Made by a program: the position numbers and the translations under genes. Below are positions 20,674 through 31,393 of a stretch of DNA of 32,151 bases, piece by piece. The notes under the pieces were generated by a model. That model saw only the letters and a list, made by a program, of their open reading frames with translations, had not been told where the DNA came from and ran no database searches. This DNA comes from Spirogloea muscicola (taxonomy: Eukaryota > Streptophyta > Zygnematophyceae > Spirogloeales > Spirogloeaceae): contig WELB01000101.1 in assembly GCA_009602725.1 (NCBI GenBank), forward strand, positions 260,153 through 292,303. Reading direction: 5' to 3'. The stretch's first letter is position 1. Each line of letters begins with the position of its first letter.

Positions 20674-23673
20674 ATGGCCCCGCCGCACGCCCTGGCGGCG
20701 GCGGCGGNCCGCCGGCTCGCCGCGCCGCAGAGCTGGCACGGCGGCGGCGGCTGCTCCCCCACGTTTTGCGGGTCACAGGAGCTGGACTTGGTGCTCGGCA
20801 GCGCGCCGCGACGGCTGCGGGCAACACGCTGGAGGAGGCCGCGGCGGCGAAAGGTGGTGAGGACGAGCCACACACACGCCAGTTCTGCGCACTCGGCGAT
20901 ACCGCTATCGCGGCGTGTGGCCTTGATAGGGCAACCAGGCCAGTCGCCGGGCTCTTGTGAATTTATGCCACGGGGGAGCGGTCCGGGACCTCTGGCGAGC
21001 GAGCCTCTTGGTGGTGCTGGTAGCGTCGGCGACGGGCTCGAAGCCCAGCCGGCCTGCCACTCTGCAACCACTAAAGCACCGTCAATCTGTACGTGGTAGA
21101 AGTACCTTCTGAGATTGGGCCCATCGTCGTGGCTTTCCAGGTGTTGCCAAGGTCGTCCTGAAGCGAGGGAAGGCACACCTCTTCCTCCGCGGCGGCTCGC
21201 CGATAGTCTACGGCGGTGCCGTGGACAGGGTCGTCGGCTCCCCACCGCCAGGCCCCGGCGAGGCGGTCCTGCTCGCCGACCCCGACGGGTCGCCCTTCGC
21301 ATGGGGCGTCTTCAACCCCGACTCCATGTACAGAGTCCGGATCCTGCAGAGCCTGGAGGAGGCAGCCAAGTGAGCGCCCCCCGCTAGCCCACTTCAGTGG
21401 CTCTGCCCGGATGCCTGGCTTTCGCTCGTTAGGATCCTCCAGCCCGCACCTCGGAAGGACCTCATCAAAGCTTGAGATGTGGCAGATGTAGGGTTTATGG
21501 GTTAGGGATTTGGATTAAGGTTTTTAGGGTTCAAAACTGTGAGCCATTGGGCTTCACATTTTGTGAATCTGGGTTCATCATCAGTATGAGCTGTACCTTG
21601 GGGAATGCAGGGTGTAGTTGTCAAGAAGTGCATCACAAACATGTAGTCGGACCGGAAGCTTTTCCCATTGCATTGGGAATGTACATTCACTTAAGTCTGC
21701 TGAGTAAGCTAATCCATAGAATCTGATGACAGAGGTCGCTGTTAAATTGTCAACTTATGTTTGACAGGGACCCATCCACTGTCCTTGACGTAGAGGCGCT
21801 AGTCACGTCCCGCATCTCCAGTGCTGCACATCTGCGAAGGCAGCTCAAGCTGCCACTGACAGACGTGACCAATGTGTATCGCCTCGTGAACAGTGAAGGT
21901 GACAGGCATGTATCAGGTGTTGTTATTGATCTGCAGAACTTGCCAGCTGTTGATTTCGCCTTATTGTGTTGATGGCTTGGTGGCAGATCTTTGCTTAACA
22001 TACCAACTCTGCAAAATCCTGTCAAATATTTCACAAGATGTCCAAGCTGGAGGCAAAGCATGCAATGCAGGTCAATTTGTATTTGCTGATTAAGTAGTTG
22101 ATGTGCAGGCTGTCTGGCCTGGTAGCGGACGTACTAGGCAAGAACGTGGTGGTGTCGTCCACAGCAGCTTGGGCTGAGAAGCACCGGGAGCATATACAGC
22201 TGGCTTTGAAGGTGGCTGCAGATGCTGAAAGGGTGTTCTGGAGGCCATCCACACCAATGCTGAAGGAAGAGGGGCTTGATGTTACCGTCACTTGCTCCGA
22301 TGCTGAGCAGAACAGTTTTGTTCAGGTGACATTCGACTTTTGTGCGATAAATGCAGCTACTCTTGAGCTTCATTGTGCCATGACATCTAACACACTTCTC
22401 TGAAGGCATGTACCGCTTGCTCATGTGCCTTTCGTCACTGTTGTTCATCTAGCAGGTCGTGGAGAATGACATACTCTACTGTGCTTCACTAGCAGGACAG
22501 AAGACGGGCTTTTATGCAGACCAGAGGGAAAGTCGTCATCTGCTCCAGTCCCTGTGCCAAGACAGGACTGTGGTGGACCTGTGCTGCTACTCAGCAGGTT
22601 TTGCATTGAATGCTTACAGAGGCGGGGCTACCCATGTGACAGGTATGACCTCTGGTGTTGTCAATCCTCTACCTTAGTCGCTTTGCGGAATTGCCAAGTG
22701 CATTGTGTTGGCCCTGCTCTTCCAATAACAGCAACTACAGTAGTGATCATCACGTACATGTTGAACTTATTATACAGACTACTTGTCAACCAGGTATTGA
22801 CTCATCAGGACCTGCGCTGGAGCTAGCGGAGCAAAACGCGCTTCTGAATAGGATGGAGAGTGGTCGTTACCACTTTGAGAAAGCAGATGTTGCAAAGTGG
22901 ATGCAGCAAGCAGTGGTTGAGAACCGCCAGTTTGACGTTGTTGTACTTGATCCACCCAAGCTTGCGCCCAACCGCAAGGTATCATCCTTTGCCACCGCTG
23001 TCTCTGTCAAAAGGGAAGAGGATCTGGTGTACGCTGTGCTTCACAACACACATTACTGACTGAGGGCAATGAGGGCTACGTTTGGTTATCAAGCCCTCAC
23101 GGCATTGTGTACAGTGTATCGGCAACATGAGGAGCCTACATCATCTTACAGCAACTTCTTAACAATTCCTCGCCTGCCAATATCCTCAATCAGGCCCTAC
23201 AACGTGCGGCTTTGAAGTATCGCAGACTCAATACCTTGGCATTACAATTGGTCGCTCCCAAAGGCTTTCTGATGACTTGCTCGTGCTCAGGAGCAATGAC
23301 TCAAAGTGGCCTCTTCCCCTCCATCCTCCAGGTCAGTGCTCTTCTTTCACCTTATGCATACGAAGCGCCCCCTTCTGGAAGCAGTCCGGCGCTACACTCT
23401 CTTAAGTAAGACTTAAATGGGACTGCAAGAGCTGACAAGGTTAACTCAATGGCCGCCGACATCAAGGTTCTTGCTGCTACCTGGCATTCAGCTCAACTTG
23501 ACTTACAACGTCTTGATGTAGTTCCATTGTTACCTGGACCACAGGAGGCCGCTCATATTGCTAAAAGGAGTATCAGCACACTGAGAACAGCAGGAGCTGG
23601 TCCAGATCACCCGCAGCTACCTGGATACCCAGAAGGCGCCTACTTGACTAACGTTCTTCTCCAGGTCTTGTAG
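20674..23673 (+). CDS. RlmI-type SAM-dependent rRNA cytosine methyltransferase, 8 exons
   Basis: The family has an N-terminal PUA RNA-binding domain and a Rossmann methyltransferase domain. E. coli RlmI makes m5C1962 in 23S rRNA; the target here is inferred, probably organellar rRNA. Exons: about 20674-20853, 21141-21369, 21768-21905, 22109-22325, 22456-22642, 22794-22978, 23194-23331, 23545-23673. [23 protein letters not shown]. Linker: [12 protein letters not shown] joined to [10 protein letters not shown]. Catalytic domain: [34 protein letters not shown] (SAM loop), then [21 protein letters not shown] with the catalytic Cys, and [15 protein letters not shown] near the end. Phases match from exon 2 onward. 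The ATG at 20674 is tentative: its frame disagrees with exon 2 unless the ambiguous base at 20708 hides an indel. The Arg/Leu-rich start suggests an organelle transit peptide. Intron 3 appears to use a GC donor. Confidence 0.88.
21485..21535 (+). repeat. Telomere-like degenerate tract in methyltransferase intron 2
   Basis: The plus strand reads GTAGGGTTTATGGGTTAGGG, then a looser GGTTTTTAGGG unit. These are imperfect TTTAGGG-like units inside the intron 21370-21767. No clean array is present. Confidence 0.45.
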
Positions 23674-23907
23674 CTCTTGAGTACAGCACTAAAGTAGTGG
23701 TCAGGATGGCTTGTCGTTGCTATTGAGGACCAGGCGAATGCCTAAGCTGTACCATTACCAATTTTGAGGCACTTTGCAAGGCATTTGTCCAACTGGACAA
23801 CCTCACGATCGGTTGCTCACTTACACAGTAGACCAGGACACTGCTTCCTCAATACTGACATTGCGAGTAAGACAAAAGAATTCACATGCAACCTGCCTAA
23901 AATGTTG
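23674..23907. other. Convergent spacer with both 3' ends
   Basis: Only 234 bp separate the methyltransferase stop (+) from the GatA stop (-), so the two 3' untranslated regions probably overlap. The minus strand carries TGTAA at 23825-23821, 83 bases past the GatA stop. I see no comparable signal on the plus strand. Confidence 0.6.
23821..23825 (-). terminator. Putative TGTAA polyadenylation signal for GatA
   Basis: TGTAA is the usual nuclear polyadenylation signal of green algae. It occurs here on the minus strand, 83 bases downstream of the GatA stop codon, at a plausible distance. A 5-mer this short can occur by chance. Confidence 0.35.
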
Positions 23908-26900
23908 TCAAGATTGCAAGGAAAGAAGGCCAGAGCTCCAGGTTGGCGTGGTTTGCTCAAAGATGTGTGCAAGCCGCAAGAGCCCCTCCTGTAGCATGTC
24001 ACCCAGGACGCAATGTTAAGCTTGAATGCAGTGTTTCATTGTAGCACTCTACTGCGTGTCACTATGCAACTACAAGTTGTGCGTCGTCATCCTGTGGATG
24101 CCCTTACAAATACCTCTTGGAAGGCAGCACCAATAAGCTGGAGGCCCACTGGCAGGCCGTGTTGCCCTCCTGGGGCCAGCCCACAGGGCACTGTCACAGC
24201 AGGTAGTCCGGCCAGGTTGACATTGACCTGAAATTTGCTAGATAACACATGAGAGTTAGGGGACAGCACTGTCAAGGACTTTCCTAGATTGAGCTAGGCA
24301 AGCACCAAGGCCTGTCAACCCTGGGAGCTTGTCATGAGGAAAACAGCACAGTGCACATTTGGGCACGACCATGAGGCTCGCAGCATATGCCTCCTCACCG
24401 TCATCAGGTCGCCCACGTACATGGACAGCGGATCCTCCACTTTGTCACCTGCACAGAAGGCCACCCTAGGCAATGGTACATCTAGCTGCAGCTTTCAACC
24501 GTTTCAATTGGCTTGCAGGAAATGTGTGGTACGACTTTGACATTCTCAACATCACTTTGACTTTGTCTATATTGAGATCAAAGGGTTGAGAGAGCACACT
24601 GTGTTCAAAAATTACTGCCTTCCTGTTCCATCACGACCTTTTGCTAAGTCTATGTTTTCCTTTGCAAGTAGGGTGCCGGTGAATGCTGCTGGTGAATGCT
24701 AGAGGCTTTCATGCTTCCATCCGTCAGCAGCATCTCAGGCTCCCAGAGATGTCGACAAGATGCTGCACGTGGCAATTTGAGAGTTGATCGCAGCCATTTA
24801 CTCACCTTTTGCATATGCCGGGGTTGGGGCAACTGGTGAAAGCAGGGCATCATTGTCCTGGAGGGCTTTAAGGTAGTCCCGCTGCACCAGAGTGCGCACC
24901 TGAACAGCATGCAGTCAATCAGGTCAACATCAACTCATGGTAAGCAGTGCACTTGCCAAGCTGACTTGCATGTTGCTCAACAACCAAGCAAGGGCATGAT
25001 GCATGCTACCTCAAGCTCACTGAGGGCAATCCAGGACAAGAACTGACTTGCTGGTACCTGCTGTGATCGTTTGTAAAAAGCGTCGTAATATCCAGCTGAT
25101 AGTGCGTAAGTGCCCATCAGAATTCGACGCTTCACCTACATTCAGGAGACGAATAGACAAACTCAGACGACTACACAACCATTGTAGCACATTGGGTAAA
25201 AAATGGCCTGCTGACTTGCATTCTACATGCAGAAGAACACATTGTGGCCAAAGCACTGGAGCATTATTGACCCATTCCTTTTGGCAGCAACAGCGCCTGC
25301 TTAGTCCAACATCTGCTCACCAGTCAAGTACATTCCTTACAACGTGTATAGAATATATAAGATACGAGGAAAATTACCTCACTCCCAAAGCCACTTCCCC
25401 GAGAGTTGCAATACATTGTCACTAGCTCATCTCCAGCTCCTCGGGGGCCATACCTATTGGAAAGGTAAGCTCAAGTATGCTGAGTAAAGATGTCCACTGG
25501 GATGTCTTCATGACCTGGCATCACAAATGTGAAATGTTGGTAGATGGACCTGACTCCATCATAGCGTGCAAGATTGGACGATGCCTCAGATGGCGCCAAG
25601 ATGTAGTATGCTGGCAGTCCGCTTGCAAAGCTTGGAAGAGACACCTGCATAGGATGTTCAGGGCGGAACTTAACACACTCGTGCATGAGGCAAACTCAAG
25701 GAAGACAGGATAGAGTAGCCAATGCACCGCTTCATTTGCTCCAATTACAAGTTTCAAAAGCGATGGCTACTGAAATGGACTGCCACTGATTTTTCACTCC
25801 GCGGCTGAGGGCGGACCTTGGACACACAGGCTCCAAGATCTTCCAGATGAGAGATGGCCTTGTTAATGCAAGTAAGGACGTCATCAGAGACCCCGTCCTC
25901 GACAGTCTCCATGATGAGGCCTAACCTGGTGCCTACAAGAACAGTGCAGCTCTCAATCTGCAGCTCACGGGTAACAGGCGCTACCAGCAAGAGCTGAGGA
26001 GCAGTGCCTACAGAACGAGGCGAGCAGGACTACTGATTGAATCTGAAGCTCTTCAGGGCTTTACATGACTTCTCTCTCTCTTTCCAGCAAAGGGAAAGGG
26101 CAGGAATGCAGCTGCCACCTGCCAGGGGCTTGTCATCCAGCTGCTCGCGCTGTGGTAGACTGGCTGCATAGTTGGGCACATCCTGTGAGGCATGCAGCGC
26201 AGTGTCGTCAACAAATTGCAGAGCACGTCGATACTTGACAGCAAAGGTCAGATCTTACTTCAGGATGTTTGGCTCCTGTTGGTGCAGATGTCCTATTAGG
26301 TGAGGCTATCAAATACTGATTGACAGAGTCCTGGAATCTTTGCTTGGTAGTCAAGCCAGTGATGCAAAGTTGATGTGCACCCGCTTGCTGCTGGTTGCGT
26401 CCTGAGAGTCATGGCCGGCCATGACAGAGAGCATGAGTGCCGCATCTTCCACGCACGTTGACAGGCATCCCACCACGTCCAAGGACGACGCATAGGCCAT
26501 CAGCCCATGCCTGCCATCAGCAGAGACACCGCCTTTCAGAAGAAGACAATACCTGACACGCTGCCTGGCTGGCCATACTTGAGAACCTCGCTTCAGTGTA
26601 TGACCTCTATAACTGGATATTCTGGGACAAACAGTAGGAGCTTCGGTAGCTCTCACCTTGATATCCTACCATATGTTGGCTTCAAGCCAACCACACCGCA
26701 AAATGAGGCTGGTTGCCTGACAGAGCCGCCAGTGTCTGAACCAACAGCAATGGCAACCTGGCCTGCTGCCACAGCTGCTGCAGAACCCCCAGAGCTACCG
26801 CCAGGGACTCGCGAAGTGTCCCACGGATTCGATGTCACCTGGCCGCGTCCTCACTGGTGAAGCATTATTGAAATGTAGACTCGTCTGACTTTCCGGGTTC

Positions 26901-28230
26901 CAGGAAAATATAGTCCAATCTTCTTCTGGGCCGGCAAATCACGGCCATTGCCCTCTATTGAAAGAGTCTTTCTGTCTCAATCTAGTTGTCATCAAGCTTC
27001 AGAAATTAAGCAGCCCCAACTGAACCGCAGGCTTATTAAAGGCATCCAATAAGCAAAATATGTAACCCCAAACCGTAGAGCATGATTGAAAGACAACAAC
27101 AATGCAGAAGGACCTCTGCTTCTAGGGGTGTAAGGAGCACGAGAGACAGGAGGATAGCTGAGAGAGCTGTGGAGGACATTGGAGCAGACCTGATAGGCGC
27201 TCCCCTCTGTGGTGCTGCCCATCCCGAACTCGTCCAGGTTGGTCTTCCCAAGCACGAGCGCGCCCGCTGCCCGCAGCCGCCTGACCGAGGTCGCATCGTA
27301 GGGTGGCCGGTACCCCTCCAGCACCCTGGAGCCGCCTGTGGAGGGCATGTCGCTTGTACAGAAGTTATCCTGCAGCAGGCCATCACACGTGACTGGACTT
27401 AAGGGACTACTGAAGCAGCTGGCCCAGGAGGTTCACAAGGAGCTCCTTCAGCCGCAGGCCAGCGCAGACAGGTGTGCGCCGGAGCGCGCGGAGGTCGAGC
27501 TGCCTCTCGGCTCACAAGCAGGCAGTCGTACATCTGCAGGCCGCAGCTGGCCGCTCACACCTTGACGCCCAGCGGCACGCCGGCCAGGGGCCCGAGCTCC
27601 GCACCCTCGGCCAGCGCCCTGTCGACGGCGGCAGCTCCATCGAGCAGAGCCTCCCTGTGCGCCCGTCAGCAATCTCGAGTCAGCTCCTTCAGGGCCTCAA
27701 CAGAATCGGCGGGACTCAGCTCCACGGCGTGAGTCGCCGAGGGTTGGGGTTTAGCAAGACGCAAGAGCGCCTCCTTCTATCACCTGTTAGCTGCGGGGTT
27801 GCTCTTCCTCCCCTCAGCTCATCTGACTTCCTACTGCTGACAGGGGTGTTCTAAGAGCGCCCTGTCTGCCTAGCTTGTGGCTCCGCTAATGTAGTCATGA
27901 ACACCCTCTGCATGCACCTGGGTGGCCTTTACAGCCACTTTACATATAATCAGCAGCCGCAAATTTTCTGTCACCTGTTAAGTGGTGCTCCTGGCGAGCA
28001 CAGGCACAGCCGTGCAGCGCGGAGCAGGGCGGTAGCGGCGCTTTAGGGGTTCGGCATTCGGCGCCGGTGATGAGCGAGAAGGGCAGTGCGGGACCTGGCG
28101 ACGTGCAGGAAGCTGCCGAGGCGCGGCTCCAGGGCGTCGGTGGCGGCCAGGTACTGGCGCGCCACCTCCACCGCGCTTCGCTCGCGGCTCAGCAGCGCCC
28201 GCCGGATCTCGCGGATCGCCGACGCCGGCC
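23908..28230 (-). CDS. GatA: Glutamyl-tRNA(Gln) amidotransferase subunit A, 14 exons, start not found
   Basis: GatA is the amidase subunit of GatCAB, which converts Glu-tRNA(Gln) to Gln-tRNA(Gln) in chloroplasts and mitochondria. Exons (minus): about 28230-28095, 27654-27561, 27369-27190, 26838-26657, 26510-26381, 26182-26119, 25932-25817, 25644-25550, 25453-25378, 25135-25058, 24899-24806, 24448-24399, 24227-24114, 23988-23908, all phase-consistent. Order of blocks: [30 protein letters not shown] with the catalytic Lys, [31 protein letters not shown] and [14 protein letters not shown] with the Ser-cisSer pair, [70 protein letters not shown] and [11 protein letters not shown]. The frame stays open to 28276 but contains no ATG, so a transit-peptide exon must lie further upstream, where a retroelement now sits. 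Intron 1 (27655-28094) carries a retroelement tail. Confidence 0.95.
27785..27912 (+). mobile_element. Non-LTR retroelement 3' tail inside GatA intron 1
   Basis: Reading on the plus strand, antisense to GatA, this contains GGGGTTGCTCTTCCTCCCCT, then CTCATCTGACTTCCTACTGC, GCGCCCTGTCTGCCTAGC and a CATGAACACC segment. It matches 29503-29610 with substitutions. The copy is a short 5'-truncated tail without coding capacity. It lies wholly within the intron, so splicing may be unaffected. Confidence 0.8.
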
Positions 28231-28689
28231 TGCGCCGCCGCCGCCCCCGCCGTGGCCGCCGAGGCCCGGGCTCAGGTCAGCGCCAAGGGTTTCCCGTGGC
28301 CCGGCGCAGCGCAGGCGCAGTAGTATCACTTCCTGTCATTATAAATGACGAAGCTGTCCTATACTCTAGATCGGTACACTGTTACTCGAGCGGCGGCGCC
28401 ACCTGGCTGTCTGCGCCGGCAGAGCCACGGCGCCGGCCGTTGTTGGCGGCGGCGGCGGCGGCGGCGGCTGCGATGCGCGTCCGCGACGGCAGAGGCGCTG
28501 GCCGGCTTGCGCGGGCAGCGCGGGCCACCGCAGGCCCTGCATCCTCCGAGCGCGCCGGAGGAGGCGCCGCCGCCGCCGCCGCTGACGAGCAAGAAAGCGG
28601 CTGCTGGTCTGAGAAGCGCGGCTGCTGGTCAGCCTCTGGCTTGCGCAGCGGGGTTGCTCCTCCTCCCCTAGCAACCACTGGAGCATCTC

Positions 28690-29562
28690 CGGAGTCTCCT
28701 CCAAGGAGATGCTCGAGGCCAGGCTCGGCTCCTATCTGTTTCGTCTCTGGGAGCGTCTGAGTGGCTCCGCGCTTTGCCTTTGCATGCGGGCTTGCGGATG
28801 GAGAATGCTTTGATTTGCGATGCTATGCGCCGCCGTCTTGGCTTGCCATCCCTGTGCTTGGCAGGGGTGACCCAATGTGAATGTGGGCTTATTGAGCATG
28901 ATGCATTGCTCATGGGTGACCACATGCTCAGGTGTGCCAAAGGCAGTGAGCGCACGGGCTCCCACAACCTCCTACGTGACGCCATGTATGGCATCGTCAA
29001 GGAGGCGGGATATCAAGTGGCGTTGGAGAGCACTGGGGTGATGCCCATCCTCCTCCGCAATGGGGTCCCTCGGACGAGGCGTGTCGATCTGGTCGGCGTC
29101 CCCCTGGGAGGTGGCAAGCGGCTCCTCATGGACGTTGTCCTCACCGACAGCTTCCGGACGAAGGGCCCCATTACTTCTGAGACCGGCTACGCTGTGAAGG
29201 TAGCCGAACGGAAGAAGCTGCACAAGTACAAGGACCACCCGGCGGGTGATACCTTTTACCCCCTGGCCATGGACATCCATGGGTGTTACGGGGGTCGGTG
29301 GTCCTCGTTACTTTCGCTGCTGGCCTCTCAAGCTGACCAGCGGCGCCGGGAGCAGGGTGCTGCCCTTCCCGGTGGCTCGGTGCCTTTGGGTCTGGTGTCC
29401 TGCTACCGTATGCGACTGTCTATGTCCCTGCAGCGCTCCCAAGCGCTTGCTTTGCACCGCCGCGCTGGTCGCGCCCTTGCAGCAGCCTCTGGCTTGCGCA
29501 GCGGGGTTGCTCTTCCTCCCCTCAGCTCATCTGACTTCCTACTGCTGACACGGGGGTATTGA
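28690..29562 (+). pseudogene. C-terminal fragment of non-LTR ORF2: zinc finger plus restriction-like endonuclease
   Basis: The frame reads WLRALPLHAGLRMENALICD, then RRRLGLP, a Cys/His finger (CECG ... DHMLRC), SHNLLRDAMYGIVKEAGYQV and the nuclease-like core RRVDLV ... LLMDVVLTDS ... ERKKLHKYK. It ends in FYPLAMDIHGCYGG and an Ala/Arg-rich tail, stopping at 29560-29562. In R2-like elements this arrangement (finger, then PD-(D/E)XK-type nuclease) cuts the target DNA before reverse transcription; here D, D and K are visible. There is no ATG at the start and no reverse transcriptase domain, so it is a remnant. The family assignment rests on motif order only. Confidence 0.7.
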
Positions 29563-29814
29563 GGGCGCCCTGTCTGCCTAGCCTTTGGCTCCGTCATGAA
29601 CACCTGTATGCATCTGGCTGGCATTTCACAGCCGATTCTTTCATATCAGCAGCCGCTTTCTTTCTTCCTCCCCTCAGCTCATCTGACTTCCTACTGCTGA
29701 CACGGGGGTATTGAGGGCGCCCTGTCTGCCTAGCCTTTGGCTCCGTCATGAACACCTGTATGCATCTGGCTGGCATTTCACAGCCGATTCTTTCATATCA
29801 GCAGCCGCTTTCTT
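29511..29814 (+). repeat. Tandem duplication of a 152-bp unit
   Basis: The unit starting TCTTCCTCCCCTCAGCTC occurs at 29511-29662 and again at 29663-29814, almost without change over its whole length, including GTATGCATCTGGCTGGCATT and TTCATATCAGCAGCCGCTTT. The first copy holds the last codons and stop of the ORF2 fragment. The near-identity means the duplication is much younger than the diverged tails at 14.9 and 27.8 kb. Confidence 0.92.
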
Positions 29815-29815
29815 C

Positions 29816-31393
29816 TTGCTGTGAACAGGCAACAGCTCTTCCAATAAAAGGCAGTGGCTGTGATAGTACTTACTGCTGTCTTAGTACTTGGCACCCAGGC
29901 TTCTTCTGTCCTTGTCCATTCCTTTTGGGCTGGCCTCTCCCAGCCACCAGTCAATCTGGCCGCGCTTGCTTCCTTGATAGCCAGCCAGGTGCATGCAGAA
30001 GAATCTAGTGGAGCCACAAGCTAGGCAGACACCCTGGAGGGCGCCCTTCCCAGGTGACAAGGTGCATGGAGGTGAAGCCTTCCGATCGGAAGCAACACAG
30101 CTGAGGACCATCTCACACTGCAAAGACCAATAGTCACTTCCGTAAGCGAGCATTTGTACGAGCTTCAGTCCAAAGCTTTGACATGCTCATGGACTGGGAA
30201 TTCTCCCCAGTCACTGCTATTGGCCATGTGCAAATGAAAAGTCAATCGATGTCCCCTGTCTCGAGGACACATAATGGTCAGGGGCTTGCCCATGCACGAC
30301 TCAAGGCACGCCACCATGTCGTCGGGCATTCACATCAAGCGCGATGTGATTCCCTCGTGCACTTGGCCTTCCTGCCACTTTCTCTCTTCCTCCCACCGCC
30401 CAGGCCTTGCAAACACCAATCGTTGGTCCATGACCATCAGAAGAGGCCAACCGGTCCTGTTGCATACGTTGGAAGGCGCGGTCCTTTCACGCGCGCGAGC
30501 TCAGCAGGCCGGAGAGCACACTCGTATTAACCTTTACCGACAGAAAGTCCTCACTGCCAAAACACTGCTCAACTCTGTGCTCCCCAGGTATCCAGATGCC
30601 GTTGCTAGCATCAGTCATGCCGACGGCACCTGCGCCCTTCATTTTGCACAGTACAACAGGTATACCCGCTTTAACCTGTATACTTGTATGAGCACCTGCC
30701 GTTCACACAGCATGTCCATCTTTCATCAAGTTTATTCTTCAGAGATTCTGCCCCTGGTGCTGTCCGAATTCAGTGTTCTTTTGGGGTACGTCTACGTGCA
30801 AGTCCAATTGGCCTTGCTGTTTGAACCACTCATCTGCCCCAACTTGCGACTTCCTGGTCACTTGAGCCAGCGCGGTGCTGCTGCGCTCAATCCTACATCT
30901 GTAACAACGTCATAGATCACCCACTTTTGAAGGCTCCTCCTGGCTTTGGCAGCCTTCTGCAGGCTTATCTGCAAAGCGCGTGGCGTGGGCCACTAACTTC
31001 CTTGTGTCGATGTCAGATAGCCTGACGTACCATTGCAAATAAACTTGCTTGCCATACTACTAGTGATTCTATGCCACAGCAATTGGTCGTCGGAGGGGCA
31101 CAGAACTTCGCTGATGAGTGCACTCGCCAACCAAATGCACATGTTTGGGACTTTGTAGTCCGCCACCTCCCTGGTTTCCTGCTCTACAGACACTTAGGCG
31201 TAGGCCGAAGATCGTGTGCTTGGCTACAAGCACACTGCGATGCAGGCTGCACGTTTCGATGCGCCACGCACGCTGCGATGAGCCACGCGCTGCACCCTCC
31301 CCTCCACTGCCTCCATCTGGCCAAGTGGCCCATTACGTCTCCACAAGCTTGCGCCAGTCAAGCAGGTGGCCTTCTTCCACCAACCACGCCTCC
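29816..31393. other. Gene-poor region right of the retroelement
   Basis: About 1.6 kb without a gene I can support. Positions 29925-29985 match 14345-14400 in inverted orientation, so repeat debris extends to about 30 kb. An open frame of 213 codons at 30274-30915 (+) has low-complexity, biased composition and no recognisable domain. Part of this stretch should contain the 3' untranslated region of the minus-strand gene ending at 31394. Confidence 0.45.

Larger units (their letters stand above)
28640..29815 (+). mobile_element. 5'-truncated non-LTR retrotransposon with duplicated 3' unit
   Basis: The element comprises the C-terminal part of an ORF2-like protein and a 3' untranslated tail. 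The tail is present twice in tandem (29511-29662 and 29663-29814, period 152 bp). At the left edge, 28637-28671 already resembles the end of the ORF (GCCTCTGGCTTGCGCAG), suggesting that one fragment inserted beside or into another. The upstream finger, polymerase and 5' region are missing, as expected for truncated reverse transcription. Related tails lie at 14860-15000 and 27785-27912. Confidence 0.78.

Noticed and set aside
20589-21302. A 237-codon minus-strand frame
   Set aside because: It lies opposite the first exon and PUA exon of the methyltransferase gene, and it contains only Arg/Pro/Gly-rich translated antisense.
21906-21972. Continuation of methyltransferase exon 3 (HVSGVVIDL) as coding sequence
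   Set aside because: It mimics the GLVVD motif but runs into a stop, and would duplicate the LSGLVAD block that follows in exon 4. The spliced join [10 protein letters not shown] has the exact family spacing.
30274-30915. A 213-codon open frame on the plus strand
   Set aside because: No domain, repeat or codon pattern supports it. The composition looks like translated non-coding DNA, and no splice-consistent neighbours were found.
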